The translations under genes and the position numbers were made by a program. Source: Rotaria macrura (lineage: Eukaryota > Rotifera > Eurotatoria > Philodinida > Philodinidae). From it: 64,000 bases of DNA. The notes under the pieces are model-generated. The model was given only the letters and a program-made list of their open reading frames with translations, did no database searches and was not told the origin of the DNA. Below are positions 35,376 through 49,500 of the stretch, piece by piece (position 1 is the first letter of the stretch; each line of letters starts with the position of its first letter). The stretch spans positions 1-64,000 of the forward strand of contig OENT01000137.1 in assembly GCA_900239685.1 (NCBI GenBank), written 5' to 3'.

Positions 35376-36270
35376 ATGTCATTTGTTCTATTCTTGTACT
35401 ACATAGTGATGGTTATCGTACCAATAAGTAAGATCGATAGGATAGATATAATGCTCATCAATCTATAGAAAAAATACATGTATATATATATAAATATATA
35501 TATATATATTAACAGCATCAAATACCAACTGGGTTGGTCTGTTTCATCTCAAAAGAGCTTGTAATACAACAGTATGCTGCTGTCCTGAACAACCTTTTGA
35601 TATTCAAAGAGTAGGTAATGATTTCAAAGGACAATTAAAAATCCAAGGTACTCACTGTGGAACTAGTCCAACTCAAGTAACAATAACTCCAGGAACAGCA
35701 ACTACTCATGCAATTGCATCGGTGGGTTCTTTATCATTGGTTGGTGATGAATTGGAGGTTTCACTAGAAAAGGTATGAATATACAGATATATCGATTTAT
35801 TATTTTACTAGAGCCAGTCATTTTAAGTTGCTATGGTCAAAAAAGAAATTTAATTTTTCTAACCAATATAATCAGTCTTTTCTTTTCCTGTCGCAATATG
35901 TGATAGTCTAGTAATTATTTGTCACATATTATCTAAAGAAAAAACGAAGTCATTCATCTATTTATTTCTGTTCGATTAGATGACTTTAACTTAAATAAAA
36001 ATTTTGAGAATCAGTACGTTGAATATTTTACTATTCGATGATTGATATCTCAACGATGTTTAATGAAATTTGTAGAACGGAACGATCGCAGCCGAATGTA
36101 AAATGACTATGAGTCGTACTGTATCTTCGACCACTCCTGATGGTTCTGGTGGCACGAGTAACAGCAATACCACAAGACCAAGTCACAATCATGTTTCATC
36201 ACATTATGATTCTACTTTCATCAAATTAATATCAATCATAATAGCAATTAATATCATCATGCATGTTTAA
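35376..36270 (+). CDS. Small secreted, possibly GPI-anchored Cys-containing protein
   Basis: Three exons join in frame (35376-35427, 35516-35772, 36076-36270) to give 167 aa. The N-terminus MSFVLFLYYIVMVIVPI is a signal peptide. The mature part has six Cys, including a CNTTVCCCPEQP cluster, CGT and ECKM. It has a beta-rich look (FKGQLKIQGTHCG, SLSLVGDELEVSLEKN). A Ser/Thr/Asn/Gly-rich linker follows, and a hydrophobic C-terminus (FIKLISIIIAINIIMHV) ends the chain with no basic cytosolic residues, the profile of a GPI-attachment signal. I recognise no family. Exon 2 starts after a (TA)n tract that reaches the acceptor, at 35481-35510. An AATAAA lies at 36301, 31 nt past the stop. Confidence 0.75.
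35481..35510. repeat. (TA)n microsatellite at an intron 3' end
   Basis: A near-perfect TA run immediately before the TTAACAG acceptor of exon 2 of the secreted-protein gene. It replaces the usual pyrimidine tract. Confidence 0.7.
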
Positions 36271-36544
36271 TGAATTCGAAAACGACAACGAAGTGAACAA
36301 AATAAAATTATAAACAGAAAAAAAAAAGATTCGTTTCATTTCTCTTCATGTTAATCAATAATTGTTCAGATCATCATTGATAAATAAATATTCGCGCCAA
36401 TTAACGTATTCTATTCCGCAAATAAAGTCTAGCGAAATTTCAAAGAAAAGCCTTTTTTTTTGTTTTATTCGTGTTATGATTAAGTAATCATCAAAATAGT
36501 TTCACTATACAAAAAACAAAACAGTAAAACATAAAATACAATGT

Positions 36545-39500
36545 TTATTTTGTATCACAAAGAAGTGCAACACCTCTTAATGCCCATACATCAGGACCAG
36601 CTTTATCACCTGGTGGACATTCTAATTTAAGTGTACATACATAATTTCTATCTGTTCGACGTGGTTTTTTATAAACTGGTACATAATAGACTGGACGGCG
36701 ATCTTGTTTTGCTGGTGCTAGGCCTGTACTAAAATCAGCTTCAGCTGATATATGTATAACAGGCATTAGATGTGTCAGAACTTTTTCATTGGCTTTTAAT
36801 TCATCCAAAACACCATTTTTTATTTTAGCTCCTTCGATGAATAAACCGTAGACATAAAGACCTTCACGAGGTGATTCCTTTAGTGCCTCACGATCCATGC
36901 GTGTAACTTTATTTGTTAAAACAACGTTATCTAATGACCAACCTTGATTAGCTCGTGTTACTTCCTTAAAAAAAAAGAAAACAAAAGAAACAAAATTTAT
37001 GTAAAGCAATCGTAAGATAATGGTAGATTTGGTTTTACTTGTCGCATAGCTGTTAGAAATCCTTGCGGATTGAAGAATCCTGTCATCCAAAAAGCTATTG
37101 GTCTTGTTTCTTTATCAAGTTTTAACCAGGAACGATACTGTTCATTACGTGCATATAAGTCAGTGAACCAAGCACCTAACGTTGATGATTCCCATGATAA
37201 TCGTAACCAAACAGATGGAATTTTTGCATCATACATTCGATCAAGTGCATCACGTAATTCTTCATTCATAACAATCGTACCATCGATAGCTAGTTTTAAA
37301 TCAATTAATGTACGTCGTACAGCATTAAGTACACGTTGAAAACGATCAATTTCTTGGCGTAGAAATATATTCATTGGTTCGAGTTTCGATAAACGTTCTT
37401 TTACTTCATATGCTATGTAATCAGGTGGTAGTTTTTCTAATGTTTCCGTAGCTAAACGATATATAACAGCTTCACGTGTTTCACCTGCGCCACCACGAGC
37501 TTCTTTTGGTTGAATGCTTAATATTGTATCGAGAACTTTTTTCGTTGTATCTTCTTGATACCTAAATGCGTCAATAGTGAATTCAATGCATGAAGAAGTT
37601 CTTTGTTCGATTTCTCTTTTTTTATGTCACGTATTAATAAGAAAGGAAGTTTTACGCGTTAAACCAAAACTCAATAAGATGATTATGTAGAAACTTGTCA
37701 GAAGAAAATCAAATCGAATAATCGATTGATGTCATATTTGCGTTCTGTTTACAATACGATTATATCAGAGAATGTTTCATTTCATCGAATATATATGGTT
37801 TCGTTAGAATGTTTCTGTATCTATGCTGATTTGATTTCAAAAATGGGAACCCATATAATCATGTGTAGAACAAAACAAAGTCTAGAAACATGAATACTCA
37901 TAATCACTCGCTAAGGTAATCACAGTAACATGAAGTATTCAATTCAATTGAATGTCATTTTTTTCTCGGTAGTTAGATCAATCTTAACTTCAATTAAGAT
38001 GAATAGAATTTAATTTTAATCTTAATTTGTCAAAATTGGTTAAGAGCATCTAGTTCATTTATTCCCAACTGTTACTTGATTGATTTCTACTATGACTGTA
38101 TGAAAAATACAATGAATATGTTTGAACTCGTTGAAATGATAAAAAGTTACTTGAAAACAAAGATTGATATCAGAAGAAATTTCTTTTTTAAGATATATCT
38201 CTTAAATACAAACCTATCATTTGCTAATGGACTTAATCCGAATACTTTTCCACTATCATAATTGGGTATAGTTTCAATATAATCAAAGACATCTTCAATA
38301 CGAGTCATTTTCGGTATGCGATAAATTTTTTCTTCAAATTGAAAATTAGCATCGAACATTTCATCTCGAAACCAACATTTAACATATGTTTTCAGAAGAC
38401 GTTTATCGAAATCATCTGTTACACGACCTAAATGTCAAAAATTTTTATTTTCATTTCTTGTTTTGATTCTATTAAAATATCGTATCATACCTCCATATTG
38501 TACTTCTGAAATCATGTAATGTATGGTTTTCCATTGCATTTGCTAGAAAATACAAGAAAATTGTTTTAAGAAAATGCTCACAAAGAATATCTAACTTTAG
38601 CTGCGTCCATATCATCGAGATAGTTTTGAATGAATTGAACTGTTGCATTAAAATCAGATTGATTGAATTCATACGGTATATTCCATCCGAGTGGACCGAA
38701 TTTTCTACGTTCTTGTACAATCGTGTGTAAAAATGCAACAGCATATAATAATGGACGCCATTTTTCATGTGTATTCGCTTCAAGTTGTTGTTCTTGTGTT
38801 AGACCAGTAAATGTTCGTTTTAAACCAGCTTTAACACCTTGCGGTGGTTCAGCCGTATATTTAATTGAAATTTGTAATAGACCTATAGGAAATTTCGGAT
38901 GAACTTCTGTTGTTATCCATAGACGAAAATCTGAATGAATACGATCTGTATTTTCTGTTAATTGTAATAAGAATTCTTCGCAGAAATCTAATGATAAGTG
39001 ACAATTTTGTAATAATACCCATGCGCCACTTGTATAAGCTTGGGCTAACAGGCGTCGTGCATGTACTTCTTGTCCTTGCCCCATGGATATAGCATTACAA
39101 TCAATAGATTTCTTTTTTGCTAATGTTTCAATTTGTACAGTTGGATCTGAACCCATCGATAGAAAACATATCATTGGTGAACATTTGTCAGATTCGTCCC
39201 ACATTTTTTCCATATCAAGTACAACACCTTCGCCATACTTCAGTCCTAATGAATCGATGATATAATCATTTGCCGATTTAACAAAACGTGCTGGTGCTAT
39301 GGATCGAATGAGTAGAAGGCGACGGAATTTATCCAACTGTGGTTCCCAACCGTCAGGTAATTCAGAACGTTCTGGTTCATCTTTCTATAGACGAAAAAAT
39401 ATTATTTTTAAATAACAGAACAAAAAAATCCATAAAGTAAGACAGAGAGAGCAAGATTAGCGAATCAATTGTGCAAAAGATTAATGGGAAGTTGTACAAT

Positions 39501-42500
39501 AAAGAAACTTGATATAAATTTGAATCAGAACGAAAAGGATGATAGTGATTTTATTATTAATCATTTTTAATTATTTTCTTAGATTTATATGTACGATACT
39601 AAATCGATAAGCGAGATATCTCAAGCAGATTTTTATCTAGAAATTTATTTGTTTACTCATGATAAAACAATATCTATAATAAAAATGTTACAAAAATAAA
39701 CATAGCTACCAGGCATTATTATTGACCTTTAAGTAAGGGAAACAATTCATCAATAGACTTGTACCAGAAGAATTCACGTGACATAGATCGAGATCAATTA
39801 ATATTAGGAGAAATAATGAATGTGATTTGAACTAAAGATGATATGTTTAGATTCAACGAATTTACGCTAATGCTCTTAAATATCACACAATTATTTGAAG
39901 AGCAGTATCTCATACAACTGATAATTATCGAGCAAACCAACGAAAAAAAAGAGACGACTTACTGCATACACTATTTACATGTAATACCATTGTATTCTGA
40001 TATTATTTTCTCTTAACTAAGATAAAAATATAACTCTGCTCTACTATTTACTTAGCTATGAACATGAATAGGAAAATGATATCATGATTCTTCAATACTA
40101 TCTCATGGTTTATATTTATCCTTTCGTTTGTACTAGAGAAATCACTCATCTAATCATATTCGTCAGATAGATGTACATTGAGCACATTCGCTAATCAACA
40201 AGAAAATCAAATTCCACCATTCACTTGAATCGCTACGGTCCATCGTAGATTTGTCTCTTTATATATTATTAATATTTGAAGTATACTCTCTCTCTCTCTC
40301 CATGTTAGCAACTCATTTTAATAGATGTTGTTGACACTCATTCAAAGCTTGCTTCACTATGAGATTAAATTTTCGAATGAATCTCTATTAGCATACCTTG
40401 AACCATGTATCCCATGCTGTACCGGAACGATTAAGCTAAACGAAAACAAAAATGTATCTACTTCAGAGATATATGAAAACAATTTCAATTACTTACTGAA
40501 TTAAGTATGTCACCGAATTGATAAAGTTTAGATAATTCGACAAGATTCAACCAAATTTCATTTTGTAACCATTTATAGGCAGGTTTTGGTGGTGCTAAAA
40601 ACATGAATATACACCGATGCAAGATATTATTGCTAGTTTAGAGGAATAACGAAAAATCGCATACCTGTGCTTGCATCAATCGATGCACCACCTTTGATTA
40701 ATGTTTGAAATTCATCGAATTTCAGTCGACCCGATTGTAAATCGATTTTCAGTGCTAACAAAAGTGTAAACATAAATTTATGCTCTTCATAATAACCACG
40801 CACAGCATATTTAAACATTTCAAAGGTTAAAAATTCCATGATATTAGTTATTCGTTTCGATGTTACTGGTGACTAAATGAATAGAAAAAAATAATGAGAA
40901 AAACAAAACAATAAAATGACTTGAAATTTTGCAGTGAAATAAATAATATCAATTTACTCGTGGTGCACGTTCAAGTGCTTGATCGAATAATTGTAGAAAT
41001 TGTTTTAATGATGTTTGATACATGACATTAACAAGAGACATTTCAACAATCAGAAAATAAATAATAGAACCACGAGTTGCAACCGGACGATATTCTTCAC
41101 GTGCAATATTTATTTTCTGACTTGTTTCAGTTGCTATTTGAAGTTTTTGTTTGACATCAGTTGATGTTATTTTTGTCGTTTTCAATGTTCGAATCAAATC
41201 ATCATCATCAACCAATGAACCCTAGCGAGAAAGAAAACGAAGAAACAAATTCGTTTAATCAACAATAATAGATTTGTATGATGATGGACATGACTTACTT
41301 TTGAATTACTTAATCTCATCAATAAATTATCTTCAAGTTCTTTCATTCGTTTATTATTAGCTTGAATATCTTCTAACATTTTAACACGTTCACTTTCTAA
41401 TTCAGCTTTTTCTTTCAATATTGTTAAACCTAACAATTGATCTTCTAAACCTTTCATGGTGACAGTAAAATCAATAACAGATGTTTTAGCTGATATTTCT
41501 GGTGTGAATGCAGGATTAGCTAATTTTGTCGTTATATATAAATTGAAACCTTTCAATACATCAATTTCTTTATCTCCGACTTTAACTTTAAGAGTTGAGC
41601 CGGAACGAATGAAATTTTTTTCTAAAACATTATCTAATGCTGGATCAAGTTCTTCACCAACATCTTCGATTATTAGAGGTCGACCTAATGATAAACAATC
41701 TTCTAAGTGTTGTCGAAAATGTTTTGCTAGAAGACTGGTCGATTGTAAATCATTTGATACTTCCTTATTTCTTATCCAAGTTTTTCCTTGTCCCTGTGGA
41801 TCTATTAGTAATGGATAGCGTTTAGCACGTGTCACAATAATTGCATTCTGTATAGATAATTCATCATTTGGTAACCCTTGCAATTTCCATTCTCCAACCA
41901 TTGTTACATCACTTAAATATTCAGTGACATTCAATGTACGTGTTAATGGAATGTTACGTTCGGTTAATAGTTTTTGCCAATCTTTTCCCAGCAATAGACG
42001 AAAATCTTGATTGAATGGACCATGATACGATAGAAAACCAGTACAAAGAAGTACATCACCTACCAATCTAAGATAATAGTAAATGAAAATGTTTATGAAT
42101 AAATTTTTTCTTTGTATACTTATTATTTTTTCTTACCGTCCAATTTGAGCTTTAAATTGTTTACTTTGTTCGGTCCATCGTTCTTGTTCATCAGCCAAGC
42201 CAGATATTAATTCTCTAGCTGCATTCATTCGTTTTAATGTTCGATCGAGATCATCTTGTAAACGTTGCTTAATCGCCATAGCAGAATCATATTCAGCTTG
42301 TGCTGCAGCTACTTCAGCTTCGCGTCGATCAAGTTCTTCTTGGGCTGTTTGTAATTGTGCGTTGGCCTTTTGTAATCGAGCTTCTTGCAAAGCTAAATTT
42401 GCTTTTAATGGCATAACACGTTTATTAACATGAAAGAAATCACCCATAGCACGTGTCCATGTTAATAGACCAGCTATAGCACCAGCAGCTACTTTAGCAC

Positions 42501-43501
42501 CTTCGAATGTATAATCAGGTACGCGAAAATATGTTTGAAGTAGTTCGATTTGTTCGTCATTGATACGATCACGTGGAAATGCTTGAAGATTTTGAAGAAA
42601 ACCTGTATCAGACATGAGCTAAAACAAATAAATTTCTTCTATGTATAAATATGTTCATCGAATGAATGTAGATACTTACTTTCAATGAACTTTCCCAACT
42701 GGGTTCGGGACCTTGTAATTCAGGATCAATTTTGATTGGATTTTTTAATGGGCGTCCGAAAAGTATTAAGACACAATCCATAATTTGACGAATAAGACGT
42801 GGAGGACGGCCAAGTTTACGTACAACAGAAATATCAGCAGGTGTAATTGTTAATAAAGCTTCTTCGGCAGCCTAAAATAAAATATATGTCAATGAATCAT
42901 TAGAAAATGAATGAACGTACGAGCAATGCTGGTTTAGCATTTTCAAGTTCAGCATTTGCTTGCAATTTATCTCGATTGATTTCATCGACTAATGTTTGTG
43001 CTGTATCTTTAACTTTCTGTACTTGATGTTTAACAACTTCGGCTGCACCTTTTTTAACTGCAACTTCCTTTAAGACTTCATCAGCTTTCTTATTTGCTAT
43101 ATCTAATTCTTTTTCTTTGACAGTTAATTCTTCTTTCATTACTGTAACAGCCTTTTCAGCTTCAACCAAACGCGTCAGACCATCATTCATACGCTTAGCC
43201 ATAGATTCGATTTCGTTTAATTTGTGTGAATATATTTCTTTGTAACCATTGATAAATGATAGATATGATTTCGGTGTAACATGTGTTGATCGGCGATATT
43301 TTTGAAAATATTGTAGACAATATTCTGCTACACCATCATGTACTGAGCCCATACATTGAACAAGTTCTTTTTTAATGGCATCCGTACAAACAATATTGAA
43401 TGATGCAAGAAAATGATCGGCAACAGCAACAAGTGCATCGCGTGGCCAACGAAGAAACCAATCGATGGTACAATTGGCAACAAGACCAGGAAACTGTAGA
43501 C
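36545..43501 (-). other. Dynein stalk, AAA5-AAA6 and C-terminal exons (E33-E45)
   Basis: Exons: 42921-43501, 42680-42871, 42137-42618, 41299-42067, 40958-41221, 40665-40872, 40497-40594, 40397-40435 (39 nt), 38596-39384, 38491-38542 (52 nt), 38214-38427, 37039-37561, 36545-36964. E33 carries stalk coiled coil 1 after [19 protein letters not shown]34-E35 carry the microtubule-binding tip ([17 protein letters not shown]) and coiled coil 2 rich in Ala, Gln and Glu. E36 starts AAA5. The C-terminal domain contains [18 protein letters not shown]. Confidence 0.88.
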
Positions 43502-46500
43502 CTTAAAGATACACAGAGATTATGTTAGTTAAAATGAAATAAACCATTTTCATTGTTTCGTACCTCGTTTACGAAATTTTTCACCAACAGGTGAAAAACA
43601 TAAGACAACATGTAAATTTTGTCGTACACGAGAAAGAAAATAATCATATAAATTTTCATTTGTTGGTGGACGTCTTGGATATTGTTTTTTCATAATAGGT
43701 ACTAATTCTTGACATATTTCATCCATTTCATCTCGCGGAAACATTCCCGGTACCTAAGATTTACTCGCATTACTCGTGAAAGCAAATAAAAAGCACAAAA
43801 ATAATTTTCAACTTACAACGCCTGAAGAAAGTACATTGTTAATGTATTCAAGAAATGCTTCATCTTTAATATCTTGATCAGAAAAGATGAATGTTATGCC
43901 TTTGCCTTCTTTACCAGCAATGCGATAAAGTGTTTTTAAATCGTCTATCAAATTATTCGTATTATATGCACGCGTCAATGTTATTTGAAATGCTTTATAA
44001 CCAGCAATAAATGATGCCAATTTAGTTAACGATTGTTTACCACTACCACCAACGCCGACAAGTAGAGCATTGCCACGAGGTGTTCGGATTATACGAGATA
44101 TTTTAACTAAATGTGTCATGGCATCTTTAAAAAAGACTAAATCCATTCCTGAGCCACGAATGCTTTCATTATATTGTGCTAAATACATTTTTAAACGTTC
44201 TTCAAGTGCTTCGAATGAAGATATAGGTTCATAGATTTTCGGTGCTTCTAAATCGGCATCTTCGGGCTCGTCCCCTGTGGGTTCTGGAGCATCTCTGGAA
44301 AAATTCAATTAGGATTAGTAGAGATAAGAAAATTTTCAAAAAGAGACAAACAAATCAAATGTGAACGTGACAAGTGTGATACCTTAAGAAGTCGATAAAA
44401 TATTGTTCTCTTTTTACCATGGCTAAATGTTTTGCACCTAGTTCTTCTTCAGCTACACGTTCAACTGTTTTTAAAAACCAACGATAGTCATCGACTTCAG
44501 TGAACCTGTGAAGAAAAAGTAAAACACACTCCAAAAAACAAGTGCATGTGCATGTGCAAGGTGTCGAAGTATTTTTGAAGTTTTTTCATTTTGTTTAGTT
44601 TTTGACATTTTCATATGAAAAGACCTGAGAAAATCGACAAAATGTTTAGAATTTTGCATGTAGGCACCTAGTGTTGGTCCTAAGTCTTCTTCAGCCATAC
44701 GCCGAAATGCTTTTTCAAACCACATTACATCGTCTTCGACCACAAATCTGATTGGATAAGAATCAGGTTTTAGTACAAAAGTATATTTATAGGTATATAT
44801 TTAAAAAAAAAGAATTTCTCTTTCCTATTTTTTTGTCTTCTTCATTTACCTATCACAAATAACTCGTGAGCATTCATGTTTCCATAAGCCGATTATAGTC
44901 TTATCATTGTTAATCACTTGTGGAACTGTATTAATCATTCCTTGCCATATACGAGAAAGATCTCGTAAATTAAAAACATAGTGAAATTTTGCTGGTGTTG
45001 GTAACATTTTAACTTTTGTTAATTGCCATAGACGTCTTGTAGCTGGTACAAGTTTTTCAATTAGGGCACGTACATCATCTGAAAAGCCACGTTCTCGAGC
45101 ATAATGTCCCATGGCAATAACAGAAAATATCTTATCGATAGATACATTCGATGGTAATGTACAATTAAATATACAAAATTGTCGTTTAAGACGTTGTGGA
45201 ATATCATTTCGACCACCGCCAGGATGTATCATAGCAGCAAGTAATTGTATATCAACGATAGTTGCAAATTCACCTGGTTTTTCCAATGAATAGAATCCAC
45301 CTTGTTCTACTAGTTGACGAACAATTTCATTTGTTATTTGATCACCCCATTCATTTATGGTAGGCATATTAACTAGAAAAGTAAGTTTTGATTTCAATCA
45401 TAGAGAACGTTTTTTCTTTCAACAAAACTTACTATCATCAATAAATACAGTCATCTTTTTGCCAGCTGGTGGACCATATGTTGTACCAACGCGTTTATCT
45501 ACGTACGATTCAATTATTCTTTGAACCATATTTGGTGTTGTAGCCGATGAAAAATTGACTGTTTTTTGCGAATGTTCTTCAGCATTATATCTACTCATGT
45601 ATGACTGTATAATAACAGTTTTCGCTGTACCTTGTTCACCAATAAGTAGGACGGGCTGAAAAGAAAACCATAACCAAAACTATGATCTATCAGCAATATT
45701 GTGATTTTCCTAAGCTTACTTTATGTTGTTTTGCGATAGTCTGAATAAGAAAATCTGTTCGAACATTATCAACATTAGGTACAAGTATAGTTGCATATTC
45801 AGGATCATGATCTTTAGGATAAACATATTCGGTAACAACAGTATTCCAATGTGTCCATGCACCAGTTTTTTCATGAACAAAATAATCAAATATTGTATCT
45901 TCACTGCCATCCGGTATTTTAGGTGTATCCAAACGAAAGCTAGCATCGGTACAATTTAATATATATTCTTGTAAACGTGCTCGATCGTCTAATTCAAGAA
46001 AAGAACCAACTGACCACATTAATGAAAAGAGGTATAAGCGTTCCACATGTGGTGGTGTTAACTGATCTTTAGCTTCTTTTAATGGTAGTAGACCCTTCAG
46101 TATCTTACATGCCTTAAAAATGAAACCATGAATAAGTTGCAAGTGAAAAGTGAAAAGAAAAAAACAACCCATCGATAATTATACCTGTGTAACAATCATG
46201 CATTCAAGTACAGGCATTTTTGATTTGAGATGAATGGAAAAATATCGATAGATAAATGGAAATGATGATTCAAATAAACGCATTAAAACTTCGCCATCGT
46301 TTGGTGTACGTTCACGTTTTATCCAACCCTAGTGCCGAACAAACACATGCATAAATGTCTGATTGAATTCATTTATATGTATATTTACTTGAATGAGTGG
46401 TCGCCAATCTAAGCCGGAACTACTCATGTAAACCATACCGTTTCTACTAACAGTAGCTGGTGATGCATTGTCGATATTATGCACTTCAAAAATAATTTTA

Positions 46501-49500
46501 CAATTAGGTGCCATTGGTATTCGATCACCATTAGCTAAAGTTAATGTTTTATTATCATCTAATACTGAATTTAAATTTTCAATCCAAATAGCATCAACAG
46601 GACCATCTAAAACAAGCCAAACGAATTCACCTTTCTTTGTACGTAATGTTCGTCTCCATAGTGTTGAAAATATTCCATCGGTCCAATCATTTGTGGCTGC
46701 ATCTAATCGACCGAACATTTGTGGTGCTGTGATTGCTTTTGGATTCATACGCATTTCACGATGTGGTTCACCACATACTGTCATCGATTTCATTAATGCA
46801 TGAATACAACATGTTTTACCAACACCTGATGGTCCTAATGTCATCATTCCATGACGAACACGTTGAGTTTCAAATAGCTAAATACAAAAAAAGGTATTGA
46901 AATTAAATAGTTGAGAACAGATGTTTTTCATTACTTGAATGATTTTTAATATCCATGGTGGATGACATATAAGTCCAGCAGCTTGAGCTTCTTTATCAAT
47001 AGCTGCTTCTAATTCGACATAGGTTTCTTTTTCTAATTTAATATTTGGAAAAAGATCATTGATAAGTGAGATAAACAACGGCTCGTCTTCATCAACCTAA
47101 AGAATAAGAAAATAAAAAAATACATTGATATATACAAGAACTACTGAGATTTATTGACTTCAATAAATTTTTTATACAATCGGCTAAACTATACTAAAAA
47201 TAAATGCGGTTAACCCTTGCCGTCGACTAGAACCCATTGGATATGACCTGACAATACCTATTCTAAAGAAAAAGAATCGATCATGACCATATTCTTCTAT
47301 TAATCATTCTTACAAAGCTCAGAAACATCTATCTAATTTAGTTGAAATCGGATCTCGTACTAGTCAAAATTTTGTCAAGAATATTATAATTCACAATGTA
47401 GAATGGTAAAATATTCAACCACTGCGCTGTGCCATTCTAGTTGTGTTATGTCTCAAGTATCTTTCTCTTTATCTCTCTAAATTGCTGCTTTGTCAATATC
47501 TGTTACATATAACAGATACTATAAAATAAAAAAAGAACACATACCAATTTCGATAAATTCATATCACGAAGTACTCGCATGACAATAGTTTTTTCTTGAT
47601 CATCCTTGTTAGCACGTTTAACAGCGCCAAGTGTTCGTAGTACAGATAAAATATTTCGTAGACCGAAATCATAATGAACCTAGAATTTATATCATATGTA
47701 AGTTCGATGTTTATACATCATTGGGAAAATATTGAAATTCCTACTTGTTTACTAAGTTGTTCTTCACATAGTTTATAGAGTGTGTAAAACTTTTTCGATA
47801 GAGGAACATTTTCTCGAAAACCACATGCAGCCATTTTAACACGAATAATTGGTAAACGATCGGGTACCATCATAGCAACTGAACGAAAGTTAATTTTTAA
47901 ATTTTCAGGCAATTCTTGTCGACCAGCATAACCAGGATTCATCGTAAGAAATATACCAAATTCCATATTCATTTCCACCAGATCACCATCTGTAAATATA
48001 AATTGACGTTTCTTTTCTTTTTTACATGCCAAAACAATAGCGATTTGTTGTGCAGCAACAGACAATACAGGTAAATCAATACGATTAAATTCATCAAAAC
48101 AACCGAATGAACCTGATTGTGATAAGCCTTTAAATATACGACCTAGACCACGAAAATCCATTTGATCCGAACAATTAAACACCTATTTATAAATAGAAAT
48201 CAATTGAATGGTTTTCTTTTAAAATACTTTCATGATCTATACTTACAACAACATATTTGCCAAGACATCTTCCCATATCTTTGACTGTTTCAGTTTTTCC
48301 TTAAATATAACAAAGAAAAAACAAGATGTCATCAATGTGTTAGAATTATGTCATGATATTAATATGAAAGTCTTTTATAGTTAAAAAAAATCGGCTTTCA
48401 TAAGCAACAAATGGGATAGGAAATGTAGGAATGCTTGTAAGCAACATACATATACAATTTCAATCTTAATTCGTAAAGAAAATCGATTTCAACTATCTAT
48501 ATAAATAAATAAATATATATATATATGTCGTGTCGAAGTTACAACTTCGACAAATGTTGTTGTCTAAGTTCTTTTTAAGCAAAACAGATACATACAGTTG
48601 GACACAAAAAAAATATTTGTTTCCACTTACTGCTGGATGATGACAGTGAGAGTTTCATAACATTTTAGCTTATTTGCTTTGCATCGATTCGTTTTATAAC
48701 CCTCTTTAAAATCGCATTTCAAAATTACTTGTTCAATTGAGCTTTTCTTTCGATACCATCACCTTTACTCTTCACAGAAGGAGATGATAGTGATGCAGCC
48801 ATGACTTGGTTCGATTGTTGAAGTCGACCGTATACAGACAGGGCGTGTACATTCGAGATTGTTGATGAGATTATAAATGAGTACCAGAGCGTTCTTTATG
48901 TTCATTCATGAATCAGCAGCTAGGTCTCACAGCCACAGAGAAGTAAGCACCATCTCTAGTAAAAACAACTTCGACGAAACAATTTGTCGAAGTTGTAACT
49001 TCGACACGACATATATGTATATCGACTTTTCTTTATTGATTTGCTGAAAAAATGCTAAACATATTCTTTCATATAGGTTAGCCTAGGATAAAGACAAGTT
49101 AGAATATGCGTGAGTAACATGAACTAGGTATTCGAACTTACGACTTAATATCACACGAACATCATATGTATCATGTAAATTCTATTTTAAAATCGATCAT
49201 TTAAAGATAATTCATTTTTATCGTTTACTGTCATAGAACTATTATTTCATTCCTGTATGTTTTAAAATAATACTACATATACACTTGTTATTTGAATACT
49301 AACTATAATATGAATTTCGATGTAAAATTTCTTGCATCGAAACAAATCTTAAATTCAATCAATTACTTATCATTAAAATATAACGAATCTAAAACTAGCA
49401 GTGCAAGAGTGCCTGTATATCGTCATTATGAATTGCAAAGCATACCTATGTACTTCATTTTTCATTCACAAATCAAACTTCTATTACTCAATAATTGTTT

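Larger units (their letters stand above)
43564..48299 (-). other. Dynein AAA1-AAA4 exons (E21-E32)
   Basis: Exons: 48247-48299, 47745-48182, 47545-47679, 46935-47096, 46389-46877, 46185-46328, 45720-46112, 45433-45655, 44850-45372, then either 44625-44747 or 44383-44505, then 43817-44294 and 43564-43753. AAA1 shows [20 protein letters not shown] and Walker B-type [10 protein letters not shown], and AAA2 shows [23 protein letters not shown]3 ([20 protein letters not shown]) and AAA4 ([20 protein letters not shown]) are also clear. All hydrolysis motifs look intact. Confidence 0.88.

Noticed and set aside
41456-41818. Plus-strand 120-codon open frame
   Set aside because: Antisense of dynein exon 36, which is unambiguous coding sequence.
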